NCBI GenBank assembly: GCA_017886545.1
Contig: JAGHJS010000088.1
Span: forward strand, 1-64,000
Length of the DNA stretch: 64,000 nucleotides
Origin: Clostridia bacterium
Lineage (GTDB): Bacteria > Bacillota > Clostridia > Christensenellales > Borkfalkiaceae
Direction of reading: 5' to 3'
The position numbers and the translations under genes are program-made. The notes beneath the pieces were generated by a model, which saw only the letters and a list, made by a program, of their open reading frames with translations, ran no database searches and had not been told where the DNA came from. Shown one piece after another: positions 8,457-17,929 of the stretch (position 1 is its first letter; each line of letters opens with the position of its first letter).

Positions 8457-8503
8457 TGCAAAAAACTCCTTGTTTATCCGAACTTCTATGGTTCAATGGT
8501 ATA

Positions 8504-8532
8504 ATTATAGCAGTTTTACGCGAAACTGTCAA
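8504..8532 (-). promoter_or_regulatory. Promoter of the 7503-8456 lipoprotein gene
   Basis: TTGACA-N17-TATAAT on the minus strand, a perfect sigma-A consensus. Confidence 0.85.
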
Positions 8533-8673
8533 TCGAAAGAGCCTTGCCGCCGCCCACGCGCCGTTTTTTTGCAGAGCGGTCACAAAGGTTTACGGAAAAA
8601 GCGCGCGCGGGAACACATGGCGTATGCCCCTTGTGTCATTTCAAGCGCAGAGAGGGCGAAGGATCTCCCTTTT

Positions 8674-8765
8674 GTCATCCTGAGCTGAGCGAAGCAAAGG
8701 CGAAGGATCTCTATGAAAATAATGACGATATCCGCATAGAGATCCCTCGACAAGCTCGGGATGAC
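8674..8765. repeat. MITE-like inverted-repeat element
   Basis: About 92 bp bounded by GTCATCCTGAGC at one end and GCTCGGGATGAC at the other, with inner arms GGATCTCTATG and CATAGAGATCC also inverted. Related elements lie at 58847-58998 and 59015-59116. No coding capacity. It falls in the 8457-8870 gap, which otherwise holds the promoter for the 7503-8456 gene and a hairpin at 8813-8843. Confidence 0.75.
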
Positions 8766-8812
8766 GGAAGGACGCGGCTGCCCAACTTGGAATAACAGTC
8801 TCAAAACGACAG

Positions 8813-8843
8813 AGAGAGCGCGGGCGATGCGCCCGCGCTCTCT
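8813..8843. terminator. Terminator-like hairpin past the large lipoprotein gene
   Basis: A 14-bp stem (8813-8826 with 8830-8843, loop ATG) followed by TTT on the plus strand and a loose T-run on the minus strand; it lies 28 bases past the minus-strand stop at 8871. Confidence 0.65.
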
Positions 8844-8870
8844 TTTCTTATTAGCTGAATTCAGTAAAAT

Positions 8871-11800
8871 TTAAGCATGAGTACGCACTATATTATTGAC
8901 TACCATCGTGCAAGAATTATATCCAATACTAAAATAGTATTGATTTGCAAGTATATTTTCACCTGATGCAGTAATGACATAGCTTTGCGTCATTGAAGCA
9001 TTATCCTTTTCATAAACAAATGTAATCATTATTTGTGATTCATTCGTCCAGTCAATCGTAATAGTCTGCTCACAGTCCGCAATCATGCTCTTAAAAATAT
9101 CCCACTCATTGTCATGGCTCATTTGTTTAGTAATGTGCCATCCTTCATACGCCAAGTCATGTGTAACATTATTGTCCGAACTTGTTACCCCGTCAACGAA
9201 GTTATCACCACGGAAATAGGCACGCGGTGTAAGGTCGCTGAAAACCCCTACCCCCGCTGTATACCAGTTGCTTGTCGCCGCACTTGTTTGTGTGCCGCTG
9301 ATAACAACTTTCGTACCCTTTTCTATTATGCTGATCCAAGCATCTGTATCGGCACCCGAATTATTCTGTCCAACCGTAACGGGAACTTCTATCGTAGGAG
9401 TCTGATTATCCGAAATCATTACATCGCCAGAAATTGAAACATCGTTTGCCGTAATATTTGCACCATCATAGCAGAACTCCAACAAAGTATCAGCCGCGAG
9501 ATTGTTGATCGTATAAGTAGACTGTACGACAGGTGTATTTTCAGCATTTATAAAATTATATTTGATTGTGATAACACCGTTTTCCTTAGAAACTACGATT
9601 TGCGTACGATTTTCTGCTTTAACCTGCTGGAACTCCGCAGCCGTACCCAAACCGGCATTTCCGTTAAATTGAATTGTTACTTCACGCGTGATAGTTTTAT
9701 TCCCATAAGGAGTATCGGGATTATAATTAGAATAGAACCACCAGTTATCAGGACGGAAAACAAACGGATCCACTTCGGTATCGTGTACGACAATATAAAT
9801 ACCTTCATAGAACTCGTTGGCTGTAAAAGAACCACCAAGTTGCGCCGTAAGCGTAAACGCTTTCCCGTTTGTTAGATTCATAGAATATGTAAGCGGTTCC
9901 GTCCAACGCCCTATCGAAATATTCGTTCCTGTTTCGCTGACAGAAAGTTGTTCCCACACCGCCGCGATCGTCACTTCGTTACCAACTTCAATCTTTACTT
10001 CCTCTCCAGCAAAGTATTCTTCCGCTTCAATAGCCCATGCATAGAACCAGCAATTCGCAGGTGCCGTGTAACTATTTTCGGGAAGAACCAATGTAAAAGA
10101 GCCTTTTTCATAAGAGAAATGCTCTGCTGTAAGCGCCACTTCCCCTGTTCCCTCATTTCCGTTCATAGTAACTGTTACACTCTGCTTTTCTGTACATGCC
10201 GCACACGAAACAGAAGCAACCCCGTCGGCAAAAAGTACTGCACCGCCATACATATGCGCGATCGTCTCGCTGTGCGCTACACCGCAATTTTTGCAAACCT
10301 GATAATGCCCCTCTTCCCCGGCAGAGATATACGGCTGCCCCGTATAGTCATGCGCAATAACTTCTACCGTATAGGTGTACGGATCCGCCCCGTCTGCGGA
10401 GAAAGTAAACCGATAAGTGCCTATATCTTCGAAGGGGAATGTACCTTCTGCACTTGCAAGATCCGTAGCTACCCCGTCCTCATAAATATACACCCCCGTA
10501 ACGCTGCCGTCGCCCGTGACTGTGACCGCGTAGCCGATCTCCGTTCCGACACAGACAGTCGCACTGCCGTTATTGACTACGCCTTCAACGGGTTCGTCTC
10601 CAAGCGTCACCAAAAGAGTGATCACGGGCGTGACGGGTTCGGGAACGTCCGTGACCGTAACCGTGACCGTATCATTCCCCTGCTCGATCGTAGCAACCAA
10701 CGTACCGTCGGTGCTGCTATACGTGAATGTTTCAGTCTCCAATGTGTCTACCGTAAGGGTGACTTTCGTCTGGCAGGTGCCGCAGGTCGCTTCCACGGCT
10801 TTCGTCCAGGTATAGTCGCTCGAAACGCCCGTAAGGTAGTCGGCAAAGGCAACGCTGACCGTTGCGCTGTGCCCTGTTGCGGGGCGGGATGGATCCGTCA
10901 AACCGTTCTCACCCTTTAAAATCTCTTCTCCGATCGTATTACCGTCAACTTTATAGTACTTTCCGCAGGCGGTGCAATGCGCATATGCAATTTCTCCCGC
11001 TTCGGTGCAGGTGGGCGCGACCGCCGCAACGTATGCAAGGTCGGTATGCGCGCTCTGCTCGTAGCTAACTTCGCCCGTTACGTCAAAAGCGATATCGTCG
11101 TTGCTGACCCATGCGTATGTAGAAACTCCTTTCTCCGTACATGTTGCGGGCGTTTTAACTGTAACGGTATAAAAGTCTTCCGCGTCATCGCTGTTCAGGG
11201 CAGGCAACGTGACCTCCTGCACTTCTACAGGATCCGTACATCCCGGTACAATGCACGCGCGCGACGCTTTCCCCGCCTTTGTAGCGGTAGCCGGCTCGAT
11301 CGTCCATTCCGTTGCCCAAACATGCGTATGCGCCGCCGTCACCGTTACCGTAACATCGACCGACTGCGCGCCTTCCGCCGCAAAGGTGAACACATACTTG
11401 CCCGCTTCCGCAATGGTGAACGCGACCCCCGATTCGGGCTGCAACGCGCTCGCGCTTTCGCCGTCTTTCGTATATGTGACGGTAACCTGCGCGTTTTCGG
11501 TCGCCGACCAGGTCAGCGTGACCTGCCCGCCCGCCGTGATCTCGTTTCTATCGGCGCTTGCCGTAATGACGGGCACCACGGGCGCCTGCGCCTCCGCGAT
11601 CTCGAACGTTAAGGTGAAGTTACTTGCCCCTTCCGCCGTAAAGGTGAACACATAGGTGCCCGCCTCGCGGGGCGAGAACGTGCTGCCCGTAAACGTCTCG
11701 GCCTCTCCGCTCTCGTAGACGTAAGAGATCGTGACAGACGCACCTTCTTCCCCGTTCACGACAGACGCCGCGATGGTATAAGTATCCTCCGTGTCGCCCT

Positions 11801-11966
11801 CGATCGTGGCGCCGCTCTGCCGCGCCGTTTCGTTCACCGTTACGCTGATCGCGGGCGTTGCGGACGGTTCTTCCTCTTCCCCGTCGCCGCACGCGGCAAA
11901 CAGGAAGAGCGAGCCGCACAGCAGCACCGTGAGAACAAGCGCGAACAAACCGAACTTCTTCTTCAT
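8871..11966 (-). CDS. Large multidomain surface lipoprotein
   Basis: A 1031-residue lipoprotein of unknown function. A type II signal peptide ends in FAAC (Cys26). Residues about 38-210 hold two similar Ig/PKD-like units, each ending near YVFTFTAEGA or YVFTFAAEGA. Residues 215-430 and 560-600 hold Cys-pair modules typical of clostridial surface proteins (ACIVPGC, PTCTEAGEIAYAHCTACGK, CGTCQTK, CKNCGVAHSE). Residues about 625-680 resemble a Listeria-Bacteroides repeat (FTLVLPENSY ... YAWAIEAEEYFAGEE ... IAAVWEQ). The C-terminal 350 residues form a lectin-like beta-rich region without recognised motifs. Codon use shifts: the 3' third of the gene is clearly richer in A and T than the 5' part, suggesting a mosaic origin. 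GGGAGGAAAG precedes the ATG. Confidence 0.8.
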   Translation of the reverse strand: MKKKFGLFALVLTVLLCGSLFLFAACGDGEEEEPSATPAISVTVNETARQSGATIEGDTEDTYTIAASVVNGEEGASVTISYVYESGEAETFTGSTFSPREAGTYVFTFTAEGASNFTLTFEIAEAQAPVVPVITASADRNEITAGGQVTLTWSATENAQVTVTYTKDGESASALQPESGVAFTIAEAGKYVFTFAAEGAQSVDVTVTVTAAHTHVWATEWTIEPATATKAGKASRACIVPGCTDPVEVQEVTLPALNSDDAEDFYTVTVKTPATCTEKGVSTYAWVSNDDIAFDVTGEVSYEQSAHTDLAYVAAVAPTCTEAGEIAYAHCTACGKYYKVDGNTIGEEILKGENGLTDPSRPATGHSATVSVAFADYLTGVSSDYTWTKAVEATCGTCQTKVTLTVDTLETETFTYSSTDGTLVATIEQGNDTVTVTVTDVPEPVTPVITLLVTLGDEPVEGVVNNGSATVCVGTEIGYAVTVTGDGSVTGVYIYEDGVATDLASAEGTFPFEDIGTYRFTFSADGADPYTYTVEVIAHDYTGQPYISAGEEGHYQVCKNCGVAHSETIAHMYGGAVLFADGVASVSCAACTEKQSVTVTMNGNEGTGEVALTAEHFSYEKGSFTLVLPENSYTAPANCWFYAWAIEAEEYFAGEEVKIEVGNEVTIAAVWEQLSVSETGTNISIGRWTEPLTYSMNLTNGKAFTLTAQLGGSFTANEFYEGIYIVVHDTEVDPFVFRPDNWWFYSNYNPDTPYGNKTITREVTIQFNGNAGLGTAAEFQQVKAENRTQIVVSKENGVITIKYNFINAENTPVVQSTYTINNLAADTLLEFCYDGANITANDVSISGDVMISDNQTPTIEVPVTVGQNNSGADTDAWISIIEKGTKVVISGTQTSAATSNWYTAGVGVFSDLTPRAYFRGDNFVDGVTSSDNNVTHDLAYEGWHITKQMSHDNEWDIFKSMIADCEQTITIDWTNESQIMITFVYEKDNASMTQSYVITASGENILANQYYFSIGYNSCTMVVNNIVRTHA

Positions 11967-12050
11967 CTTTCCTCCCTCTTTTCGGCAGGATGCGCAGCCA
12001 TAGGCGCCCTTGCCTTTGTTTTGAATTTATTCCAAAGCCGTTAAACGCAT

Positions 12051-12077
12051 CGTTTCGCAAACGCAGTTTGCGAAACG
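12051..12077. other. Perfect hairpin in the leader of the large lipoprotein gene
   Basis: Arms CGTTTCGCAAAC and GTTTGCGAAACG (12 bp, loop GCA). It would lie in the roughly 180-base 5' leader of the minus-strand transcript; on the plus strand it is followed by CTTTTTG and could act as a terminator. Role unknown. Confidence 0.5.
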
Positions 12078-12151
12078 CTTTTTGCGCAGAAAAAAGCGGC
12101 TGTGAAATATCTTGACAATTTTTCGGCTTTTTTTACACCGAGCACATACTC

Positions 12152-12181
12152 ATTATAAAACAGTTTATCACGCATTGTCAA
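12152..12181 (-). promoter_or_regulatory. Promoter of the large lipoprotein gene
   Basis: TTGACA-N18-TATAAT on the minus strand, giving a leader of about 180 bases to the ATG at 11966. Confidence 0.75.
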
Positions 12182-12369
12182 GTGCAAACAGAAAAATAGG
12201 GACAGAAAATCTGAAAATTTTTAATATTTAACAACAAATCATAATATTTTAAAAAACGAAACGTTTACCTTGTTGCGGAATGTTTCGCGGGCGGCGAAGC
12301 GCCCTGCCCTTCCGCCCGCTCCGCACGGAAAAGAACGTTCCCCAATCTCCCCGCACGGCGCCGCCCCTC

Positions 12370-12518
12370 CCCGAAAACGGGGGGGCATGCGAGCGTTTTC
12401 CGCACCTCCCGAAAACGGGGGGCTTGCGCGCGTTTTCCGCACCGCCCGAAAACGGGGGGCTTGCGCGCGTTTTCCGCACCGCCCGAAAACGGGGGCGTGC
12501 GAGCGTTTTCCGCACCCG
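12370..12518. repeat. 37-bp tandem repeat, four copies
   Basis: Four head-to-tail units starting at 12370, 12408, 12445 and 12482, each built as CCCGAAAACGGGG, a short variable part, then GCGTTTTCCGCACC. Period 37-38 means it is not a coding repeat. There are no spacers. The AT-rich stretch 12182-12265 before it holds nothing I recognise. Confidence 0.85.
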
Positions 12519-12535
12519 ACCTGCAAAAAGAGGAA

Positions 12536-12571
12536 GACCCGCCGCCGCTTCCTGCGAAGCGGCGGCGGGTC
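12536..12571 (-). terminator. Terminator of the alpha-mannosidase gene
   Basis: A 15-bp GC stem (12536-12550, 12557-12571), followed on the minus strand by TCTTCCTCTTTTT. Confidence 0.8.
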
Positions 12572-12596
12572 GCGCTTTACGGGCGATGCCCGTATT

Positions 12597-15512
12597 TTAT
12601 TTGCGGATGAGCACGGTCTTTACCTCAAACGGGGTAAATTCCAGCGTTTTGCCGTGCGGAACGGGGTAATTTTCGAGCATGTCGGTGAGGAACACCTGCC
12701 CCCCTTCGCAGTCAAGCTGCGCCGTAAGGCGTTCGGGCAGATCGTTGTAGATGCGTGCGACGACGCCGCTGCCGTCATAAGCGGGCTTGACCGTTTCGAT
12801 CACAGCGTGTTCGCTGCTCGCGGAGACGAGGCTCGGCGCGGGCATGCCGTGCAGAATGCGCAGCGGCCTGTTCAGCGCGTATGCCTCCTTCGCCACGCCG
12901 CCCGCATAGGCGTCGCCCGCGTGCGGGTACAGCGCATAGGTGAAGGTGTGCGCGCCCTTGTCCTGGTCGGCACAGGGGTACGTCTGGCTGCGCAGCAGAT
13001 CGAGGGACAAAAGCCCCTTCTTGGCGCGCAGGCCGTACTTGCAGTCGTTGAGCAGCGCGACGCCGTACCCGCGCTCGGACATATCCGCCCACTTGTGCGC
13101 GCAGATCTCGTACTGCGCCCATTCGTGGCTGTTGTTTTCCTTCATGGTGCGTTTCAGGCTGCCGAACTGGATGTCGCAGGTGACTTCGTCCGCATACACT
13201 TCGGGGTAAAAGTCCGCGCGCAGCATCTTTTTCGTCTCCTGCCAGTCGACGTCGGTATCAAAGCGCAGCACGGCGCTGCCCTCGCACAGGCTGACCTCCT
13301 GCCGCAGCACGGAGGCGCCGTAGCGGTATTCGAACCGCAGCCCCGCGCGGAAGCCCTCGTTGAACGCCTCGCAGGAGACGGGCACGAACCGCTCGCTTTC
13401 GGCGGCGGTATACCCCATATAAAAATCCCATGCGTTGAAGCTGTCGTCGTACACGCGCAGGATATTCCCGCAGGAAAGCGCGCGCCTTCCGTTCTTTTTA
13501 TCGTACAGCTCGGTGAGCGCACCCGTTTCGTCGAACACGGCGCGCAGCAGCGCATTTTCTATCGTGCACCCTTCCGCGCGGCAGCTGCCCTGCCCCGCCG
13601 CGGGGGCAAGTTTTGCCAGCGAATAGGGCGCGGCGGAGGCGCGGAACCACTTTCCTTCGCTCCGCACATACTCCTCGCGCGCAAACGATGAGGCGTTCAG
13701 CGCGCACAGCTCCCCTTCCGGCTGTTCCAGGGTCTGCACCGTCTGCTCTTCGACGCCGCGCAAAAGCTCTTTGTAGCGCTCTTCCGTTTCGTCGTAGACG
13801 CGGCGGATGGAACTGCCCGGCACGATGTCGTGGAACTGATACAGGAGCATCTCTTTCCACGCCTCTTCGAGGCGCGCGCAGCCGTCCGCAACGCCGCGCA
13901 GCGCGAAGGCGAACTCCGCCTCCGAAAGCGCGAACTCTGCCTTGCGGTTGTAGCGCTTGTTGTGCGCCTGCGAGGTGTAGGTGCCCTGGTGCCGTTCGAG
14001 GTACATCTCGCCGCAGTATTCGGGCAGGCGCTCCCGCTCCGTTCCGAGCTGTTTGAAAAAGTCTGCGGCGGGCGCGCAGGTCACGGTCGGCATGCCGTAC
14101 ACATCCGCCTCGCGCGCAAGGTATTCGAGGTGTTCCCGCCCCGGGCCGCCGCCCCCGTCGCCGATGCCGTAGAGCATGAGCGCGCAGTCTGAAACGTCGC
14201 GTTCGGCGTATTCGCGCGCCGCGCACAACACGGCTTTGGGCGAACCCGAAGAGTTGTACGTCCCCTCGGGCGGCATATGTACGAGCACTTCGCTCCCGTC
14301 GATGCCCTTCCAGCGGAAAGAATGGAACGGGAATTTGTTGACCATGTTCCAGCTTATTTTGATGGTAAGGAACTTATCGCACCCGCAGCCGCGCATGATC
14401 TGCGGCAGGTTGCCCGAAAACCCGAACACGTCGGGCAGCCAAAGGATGTCGGTATCCTTGCCGAACTCTTCGCGCCAGAATTTTTTGCCGTAGTAAAACT
14501 GACGGATGAGCGATTCGCCGCCCGTCACGTTGGTATCCGCCTCGACCCACATGCCGCCCTGCAGCTCGAAACGCCCGCCCTTCACCGCCTCTTTGATGCG
14601 CGCATACAGGGCGGGATAATCCTCTTTGACCCAGGCGAACTGCTGCGGCTGGCTCGCGCCGTACACGTATGAAGGGTACGCCGCCATGTTGGCGAGCGCC
14701 GTGGAGAAGGTGCGCCCCGCCTTGCGCCGCGTTTCGCGCAGCGGCCACAGCCACGCGAGGTCGAGGTGCGAATGCCCCACCGCATACAGGCGGAGCGGGC
14801 GGTGCTCCGCCCCCTTCCACGCAAGGTACGGCCGCATCTCCGCGCGGAAGCGCGCGATCTTTTCGGACGAAGCGCTGCCGGTCACGTTCACGGCGACCCG
14901 CTCGAGCACGGCAAGCAGCTTGCTTTTGAACGGCTCCCCGTCGGGCAGTTCCGCGGCAAGGCTGTGCAGGAGTTTGTAGTCGTAGTACAAATCGCGCAGC
15001 GCGCGGTCACAGGCGTAGATGCCGAGCATCTGCACTTTGCCGCCGCGGAAGTTGCCGAACAGGTCGTTGTTCCCCGCCTCCATCCACACGTCCACGGGGT
15101 CGCAGGGGAAGGTCCCGTCCGAAAACGGGACGTACCTCTTCCCCGGGAAACCGAGCGAACGGTCGAAGTCGCTGGAAACGTTGGTGATGCCGCGCACGGG
15201 CGAACCGTCCGCGCCGAACAGGCACCCCTCGCCCTCGATGTCGATGCCGAGGCACAGGTCCGCAGGGTCGTACCCCGCGGGGGCCGCGCCCGTAAGGCGG
15301 AACCAGGCGCAGTCCCATACCCGTTCGCTCCATACCTGCCCCTCTTCGATGGGACGGTACGAGAGCGCCGTACGCTGCGCGAAGGGCACGGGCTCGGACG
15401 AAAGCGCGTACACCGCTTTGAGCGGCGCGACCTTTTTGTAGATGCCGGAGGCGATCTCGTCGGACGCCGTAGCCAGTTTTTCGTATAACAGTCTGAGTTT
15501 TGCAGGATCCAT
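12597..15512 (-). CDS. Alpha-mannosidase, glycoside hydrolase family 38
   Basis: Retaining alpha-mannosidase, 971 residues with no signal peptide, so probably cytoplasmic and acting on imported mannosides or N-glycan fragments. The zinc site starts with HSHLDLAWLWPLRETRRK (near residue 250); the nucleophile Asp is in WVEADTNVTGGES (near 322); LPDVFGFSGNLPQI (near 355) and SFRWKGIDGSEVLVHMPP (near 400) are further GH38 landmarks. The C-terminal half is the beta-sandwich region of the family. Length is normal for the bacterial type. GGGGAGG precedes the ATG. It follows the truncated carbohydrate-binding-like ORF after 24 bases on the same strand and may have been its operon partner. Confidence 0.92.
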   Translation of the reverse strand: MDPAKLRLLYEKLATASDEIASGIYKKVAPLKAVYALSSEPVPFAQRTALSYRPIEEGQVWSERVWDCAWFRLTGAAPAGYDPADLCLGIDIEGEGCLFGADGSPVRGITNVSSDFDRSLGFPGKRYVPFSDGTFPCDPVDVWMEAGNNDLFGNFRGGKVQMLGIYACDRALRDLYYDYKLLHSLAAELPDGEPFKSKLLAVLERVAVNVTGSASSEKIARFRAEMRPYLAWKGAEHRPLRLYAVGHSHLDLAWLWPLRETRRKAGRTFSTALANMAAYPSYVYGASQPQQFAWVKEDYPALYARIKEAVKGGRFELQGGMWVEADTNVTGGESLIRQFYYGKKFWREEFGKDTDILWLPDVFGFSGNLPQIMRGCGCDKFLTIKISWNMVNKFPFHSFRWKGIDGSEVLVHMPPEGTYNSSGSPKAVLCAAREYAERDVSDCALMLYGIGDGGGGPGREHLEYLAREADVYGMPTVTCAPAADFFKQLGTERERLPEYCGEMYLERHQGTYTSQAHNKRYNRKAEFALSEAEFAFALRGVADGCARLEEAWKEMLLYQFHDIVPGSSIRRVYDETEERYKELLRGVEEQTVQTLEQPEGELCALNASSFAREEYVRSEGKWFRASAAPYSLAKLAPAAGQGSCRAEGCTIENALLRAVFDETGALTELYDKKNGRRALSCGNILRVYDDSFNAWDFYMGYTAAESERFVPVSCEAFNEGFRAGLRFEYRYGASVLRQEVSLCEGSAVLRFDTDVDWQETKKMLRADFYPEVYADEVTCDIQFGSLKRTMKENNSHEWAQYEICAHKWADMSERGYGVALLNDCKYGLRAKKGLLSLDLLRSQTYPCADQDKGAHTFTYALYPHAGDAYAGGVAKEAYALNRPLRILHGMPAPSLVSASSEHAVIETVKPAYDGSGVVARIYNDLPERLTAQLDCEGGQVFLTDMLENYPVPHGKTLEFTPFEVKTVLIRK

Positions 15513-15536
15513 ACGGATCGCCTCCCCTTGTCTTGT

Positions 15537-17003
15537 TTATTTCATCGTGATGATGCCGATGCCGCGCAACTGCGCGCCGCAGTCGTTGTCGTCCACGAGG
15601 TCGGCAACTTTCACATAGATCGTATCGCTGCTGCCGACGAGCGCGGTGATGTCGATCGCGATGTCGCGCACCGTCGTGTCGGACAGGAAGTTCTGCCCGT
15701 AGTACTGCTGGTCGGAGATGACCACGTCGCGGTAAACCACGCCGTCCGCCGAAACGGAGAGCACGAACGAGTTGCCGACAGACGCGATCAGGCGGACCGT
15801 CTTTGCGGACGCGTCGCCCGCGAACTTGTACACGGCGTACGAAGTGCGGTTGAACTCCTTGTACTTGTTGGTCGTGCCCATCTGCGTATAGTCGTATGTG
15901 TCGAGGTATTTATCTTCCGACGCGTCGCCGACGATGAACGCCTGGTAGGTCTTGTTTTCGTAGTCCGTTCCCGCGTTCTCGGTCACGTTGTACCCAGCGT
16001 ACAGGGTGTACAGCACCGCTTCGCTGCCTGCGGAGAGGCGCGAGAAGCGCAGGTAAACCGTTTTGCTCTCAGCGAGGTACTGCGTGAGGTTCCACGTTTC
16101 CATCGAGCCGTAGCCGTTTGTGTCGTTGAGGTAGTTGCCGCCGCTCCTGGAAAGTTCCGCGTACGAAGAGCCGTCCGTGGAAATATCCACGCGGATGTTC
16201 GTCTCCTTCATGGCGATGTAGAAGGAACGCGCGTCCGAAGGCAGTTCGAATTTATAGGTGAACGAGCCGGCCTCTCCGATCGATCTGCCGAGATAGGCGT
16301 TGGACGTGTTCACGTCCTCTTCGAGCAGGCGCGGGTCGTACACGGGCACGGCGGTGTTCAGTTTGCCCTCGCCGAAGAGCGCGGGCGCCTCCGTCGCCGT
16401 TTCGCTTTCGATGACGGTCAGAAGAGCGAGGCTCGTGAACGCGCCGCCCCAGCCGCCGTCCGTCGACGCGTCTGCCACTCTAATATACAGCACGCCCTTC
16501 GACATGTCAACCAACTGCGAAAGGTTCGCCTGCTTCAGGTCGCGGGAAAGGTCGCCCGTCTGCGCGCGCACGGTCGCCACTTCGCCGATGAGCACGTCCG
16601 TCCAGCTTTGCGCGTCGTCCGAAACGGAGATGCGGTACCCGCCGCGGTTGTCCATGACGAGCAGCAGCCGGCAGGCTTTCGTATCGAAGGTCAGTTTGTA
16701 GACGCCGTACGAATTTTCATCGTAGTAGCGGTAGCCCGCGTCGTCCATGTTGTTCGTGTTCGCGCGATAGCTCAAAGAATGCTGGTAGTACCCCGAATCG
16801 TCGGTGAGGTCGATGCCCTCTTTGTCGCCCGCGTAGATCGTTTCCTGTTGGAACTCGTAATAGGTCGGCAGCGTAAGGGTATCGGTGTAATTCCTGTTCA
16901 CGAACAGCGTGAGCGAGAGGAGGAACGCCTGCTCGTCTTTCGCCGTATCGGCGCAGCCGAGGCGGATATACAGCGTGCCGCTCTCCGCCGCCGCGCCCGC
17001 CGC
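15537..17003 (-). pseudogene. 5'-truncated carbohydrate-binding-like repeat protein
   Basis: An open frame of 488 codons with no credible start. It runs in the same frame directly from the TAG of sigG. The protein is made of repeated beta-rich units, each ending in a similar strand: GTLYIRLGCADTAKDEQ at the very beginning, GVLYIRVADASTDGGWGG in the middle, and DTIYVKVADLVDDNDCGA at the C terminus. The first unit is thus cut off: only its last 30 residues remain. No signal peptide is present, although such modules are normally secreted. A GTG at 16901 would give 454 residues but has no ribosome site. Either a deletion joined this gene to sigG, or the contig is chimeric here. Confidence 0.7.
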
Positions 17004-17777
17004 CTAATCGCAGGCGATCTCTTCGCGGATGGCGTTCACCGCGTTCTTTTCCAGCCGCGAGACCTGCGCCTGCGAGATGCCGACCTCGGCGGAGATCTCC
17101 GTCTGCGTCTTGCCCTCGAAGTAGCGCAGGAACAGGATCTTGCGCTCGCGCTCGCCGAGGTGCTCCATCGCCTCGGCAAGGTCGGCGCGCTCCGTCCACA
17201 CCTCGTCGTTGTTCTTTACGTCCGCGATCTGATCCATCAGAAGCAGCGCGTCGCCCGACTTGTTGTACACGGGCTCGAACAGCGAAACGGGGTCGGAGAT
17301 CGCGTCCAGCGCGTACACGACTTCGCGCTCCCTGACCGCCATCGCCTCCGCGATCCTGGCGATGGTCGCCTCCTTGTGCTCTTCCTCCAGCTTTTCGCGC
17401 GTCTTTAAGACCTGGTACGCCGTGTCGCGGATGGAGCGCGAAACGCGCAGCGAATTTCCGTCGCGCAAAAACCGCTTGATCTCGCCGAGGATCATCGGCA
17501 CGGCGTACGTCGAAAAGCGCACGCCGACGGAAAGATCGAAATTGTCGATCGCCTTCAGCAGCCCGATGCACCCCGCCTGGAACACGTCGTCCGCATTCGC
17601 GTCCGACGCCCAGAAGCGCTTGACGAGCGATAAAACGAGCCGCATGTTCCCCACCACGAATTTTTCGCGCGCGGCGGCGTCGCCCGCTTTGAGCGCGCGC
17701 ATGAGTTCGTCGCTCTCCTTAGCCGTCAGGCGGGGGAGCCCCGCCGTGTCTACGCCGCATATCTCTACTTTCCGCAT
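17004..17777 (-). CDS. sigG: RNA polymerase sporulation sigma factor SigG
   Basis: Late forespore sigma factor, 257 residues, close to the usual 260. Region 2 is FVVGNMRLVLSLVKRFW through CIGLLKAIDNFDLSVGVRFSTYA (near residues 45-95); region 3 follows; region 4 with its helix-turn-helix is REREILFLRY-like RERKILFLRYFEGKTQTEI then ISQAQVSRLEKNA at the C terminus. The ATG at 17777 is preferred over an upstream in-frame ATG because GGAGGTGACT lies just before it. Upstream on the minus strand ACATA-N18-CATACCA (about 17809-17838) is near the sigma-G/F consensus, allowing autoregulation. Separate from sigE by about 150 bases, as in Bacillus. Ends in TAG and is followed at once by the truncated ORF. 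Confidence 0.95.
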   Translation of the reverse strand: MRKVEICGVDTAGLPRLTAKESDELMRALKAGDAAAREKFVVGNMRLVLSLVKRFWASDANADDVFQAGCIGLLKAIDNFDLSVGVRFSTYAVPMILGEIKRFLRDGNSLRVSRSIRDTAYQVLKTREKLEEEHKEATIARIAEAMAVREREVVYALDAISDPVSLFEPVYNKSGDALLLMDQIADVKNNDEVWTERADLAEAMEHLGERERKILFLRYFEGKTQTEISAEVGISQAQVSRLEKNAVNAIREEIACD

Positions 17778-17929
17778 AGTCACCTCCGTTATGTATTCGG
17801 AACCGAAGATGGTATGCGCCGTTTTTACGCGTATTATGTACGGCATAGTACTCTGATTTTTGCCTTATTCCTCCGTTTTGCCGCCAAGGAGCGGCAAAAG
17901 ACGCCGAAAAATGGTGAAATGCCGCCGCC

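Noticed and set aside
8580..8804. Small protein encoded across the MITE-like element
   Set aside because: The reading frame is made by the inverted repeat itself and lacks a ribosome site; similar spurious frames arise wherever such repeats occur.
12370..12518. Possible CRISPR array
   Set aside because: Units are adjacent with no unique spacers, and no cas gene lies nearby.
15528..17408. Plus-strand frame across the truncated ORF and sigG
   Set aside because: It spans two unrelated minus-strand genes and has no domain; it is an antisense shadow.
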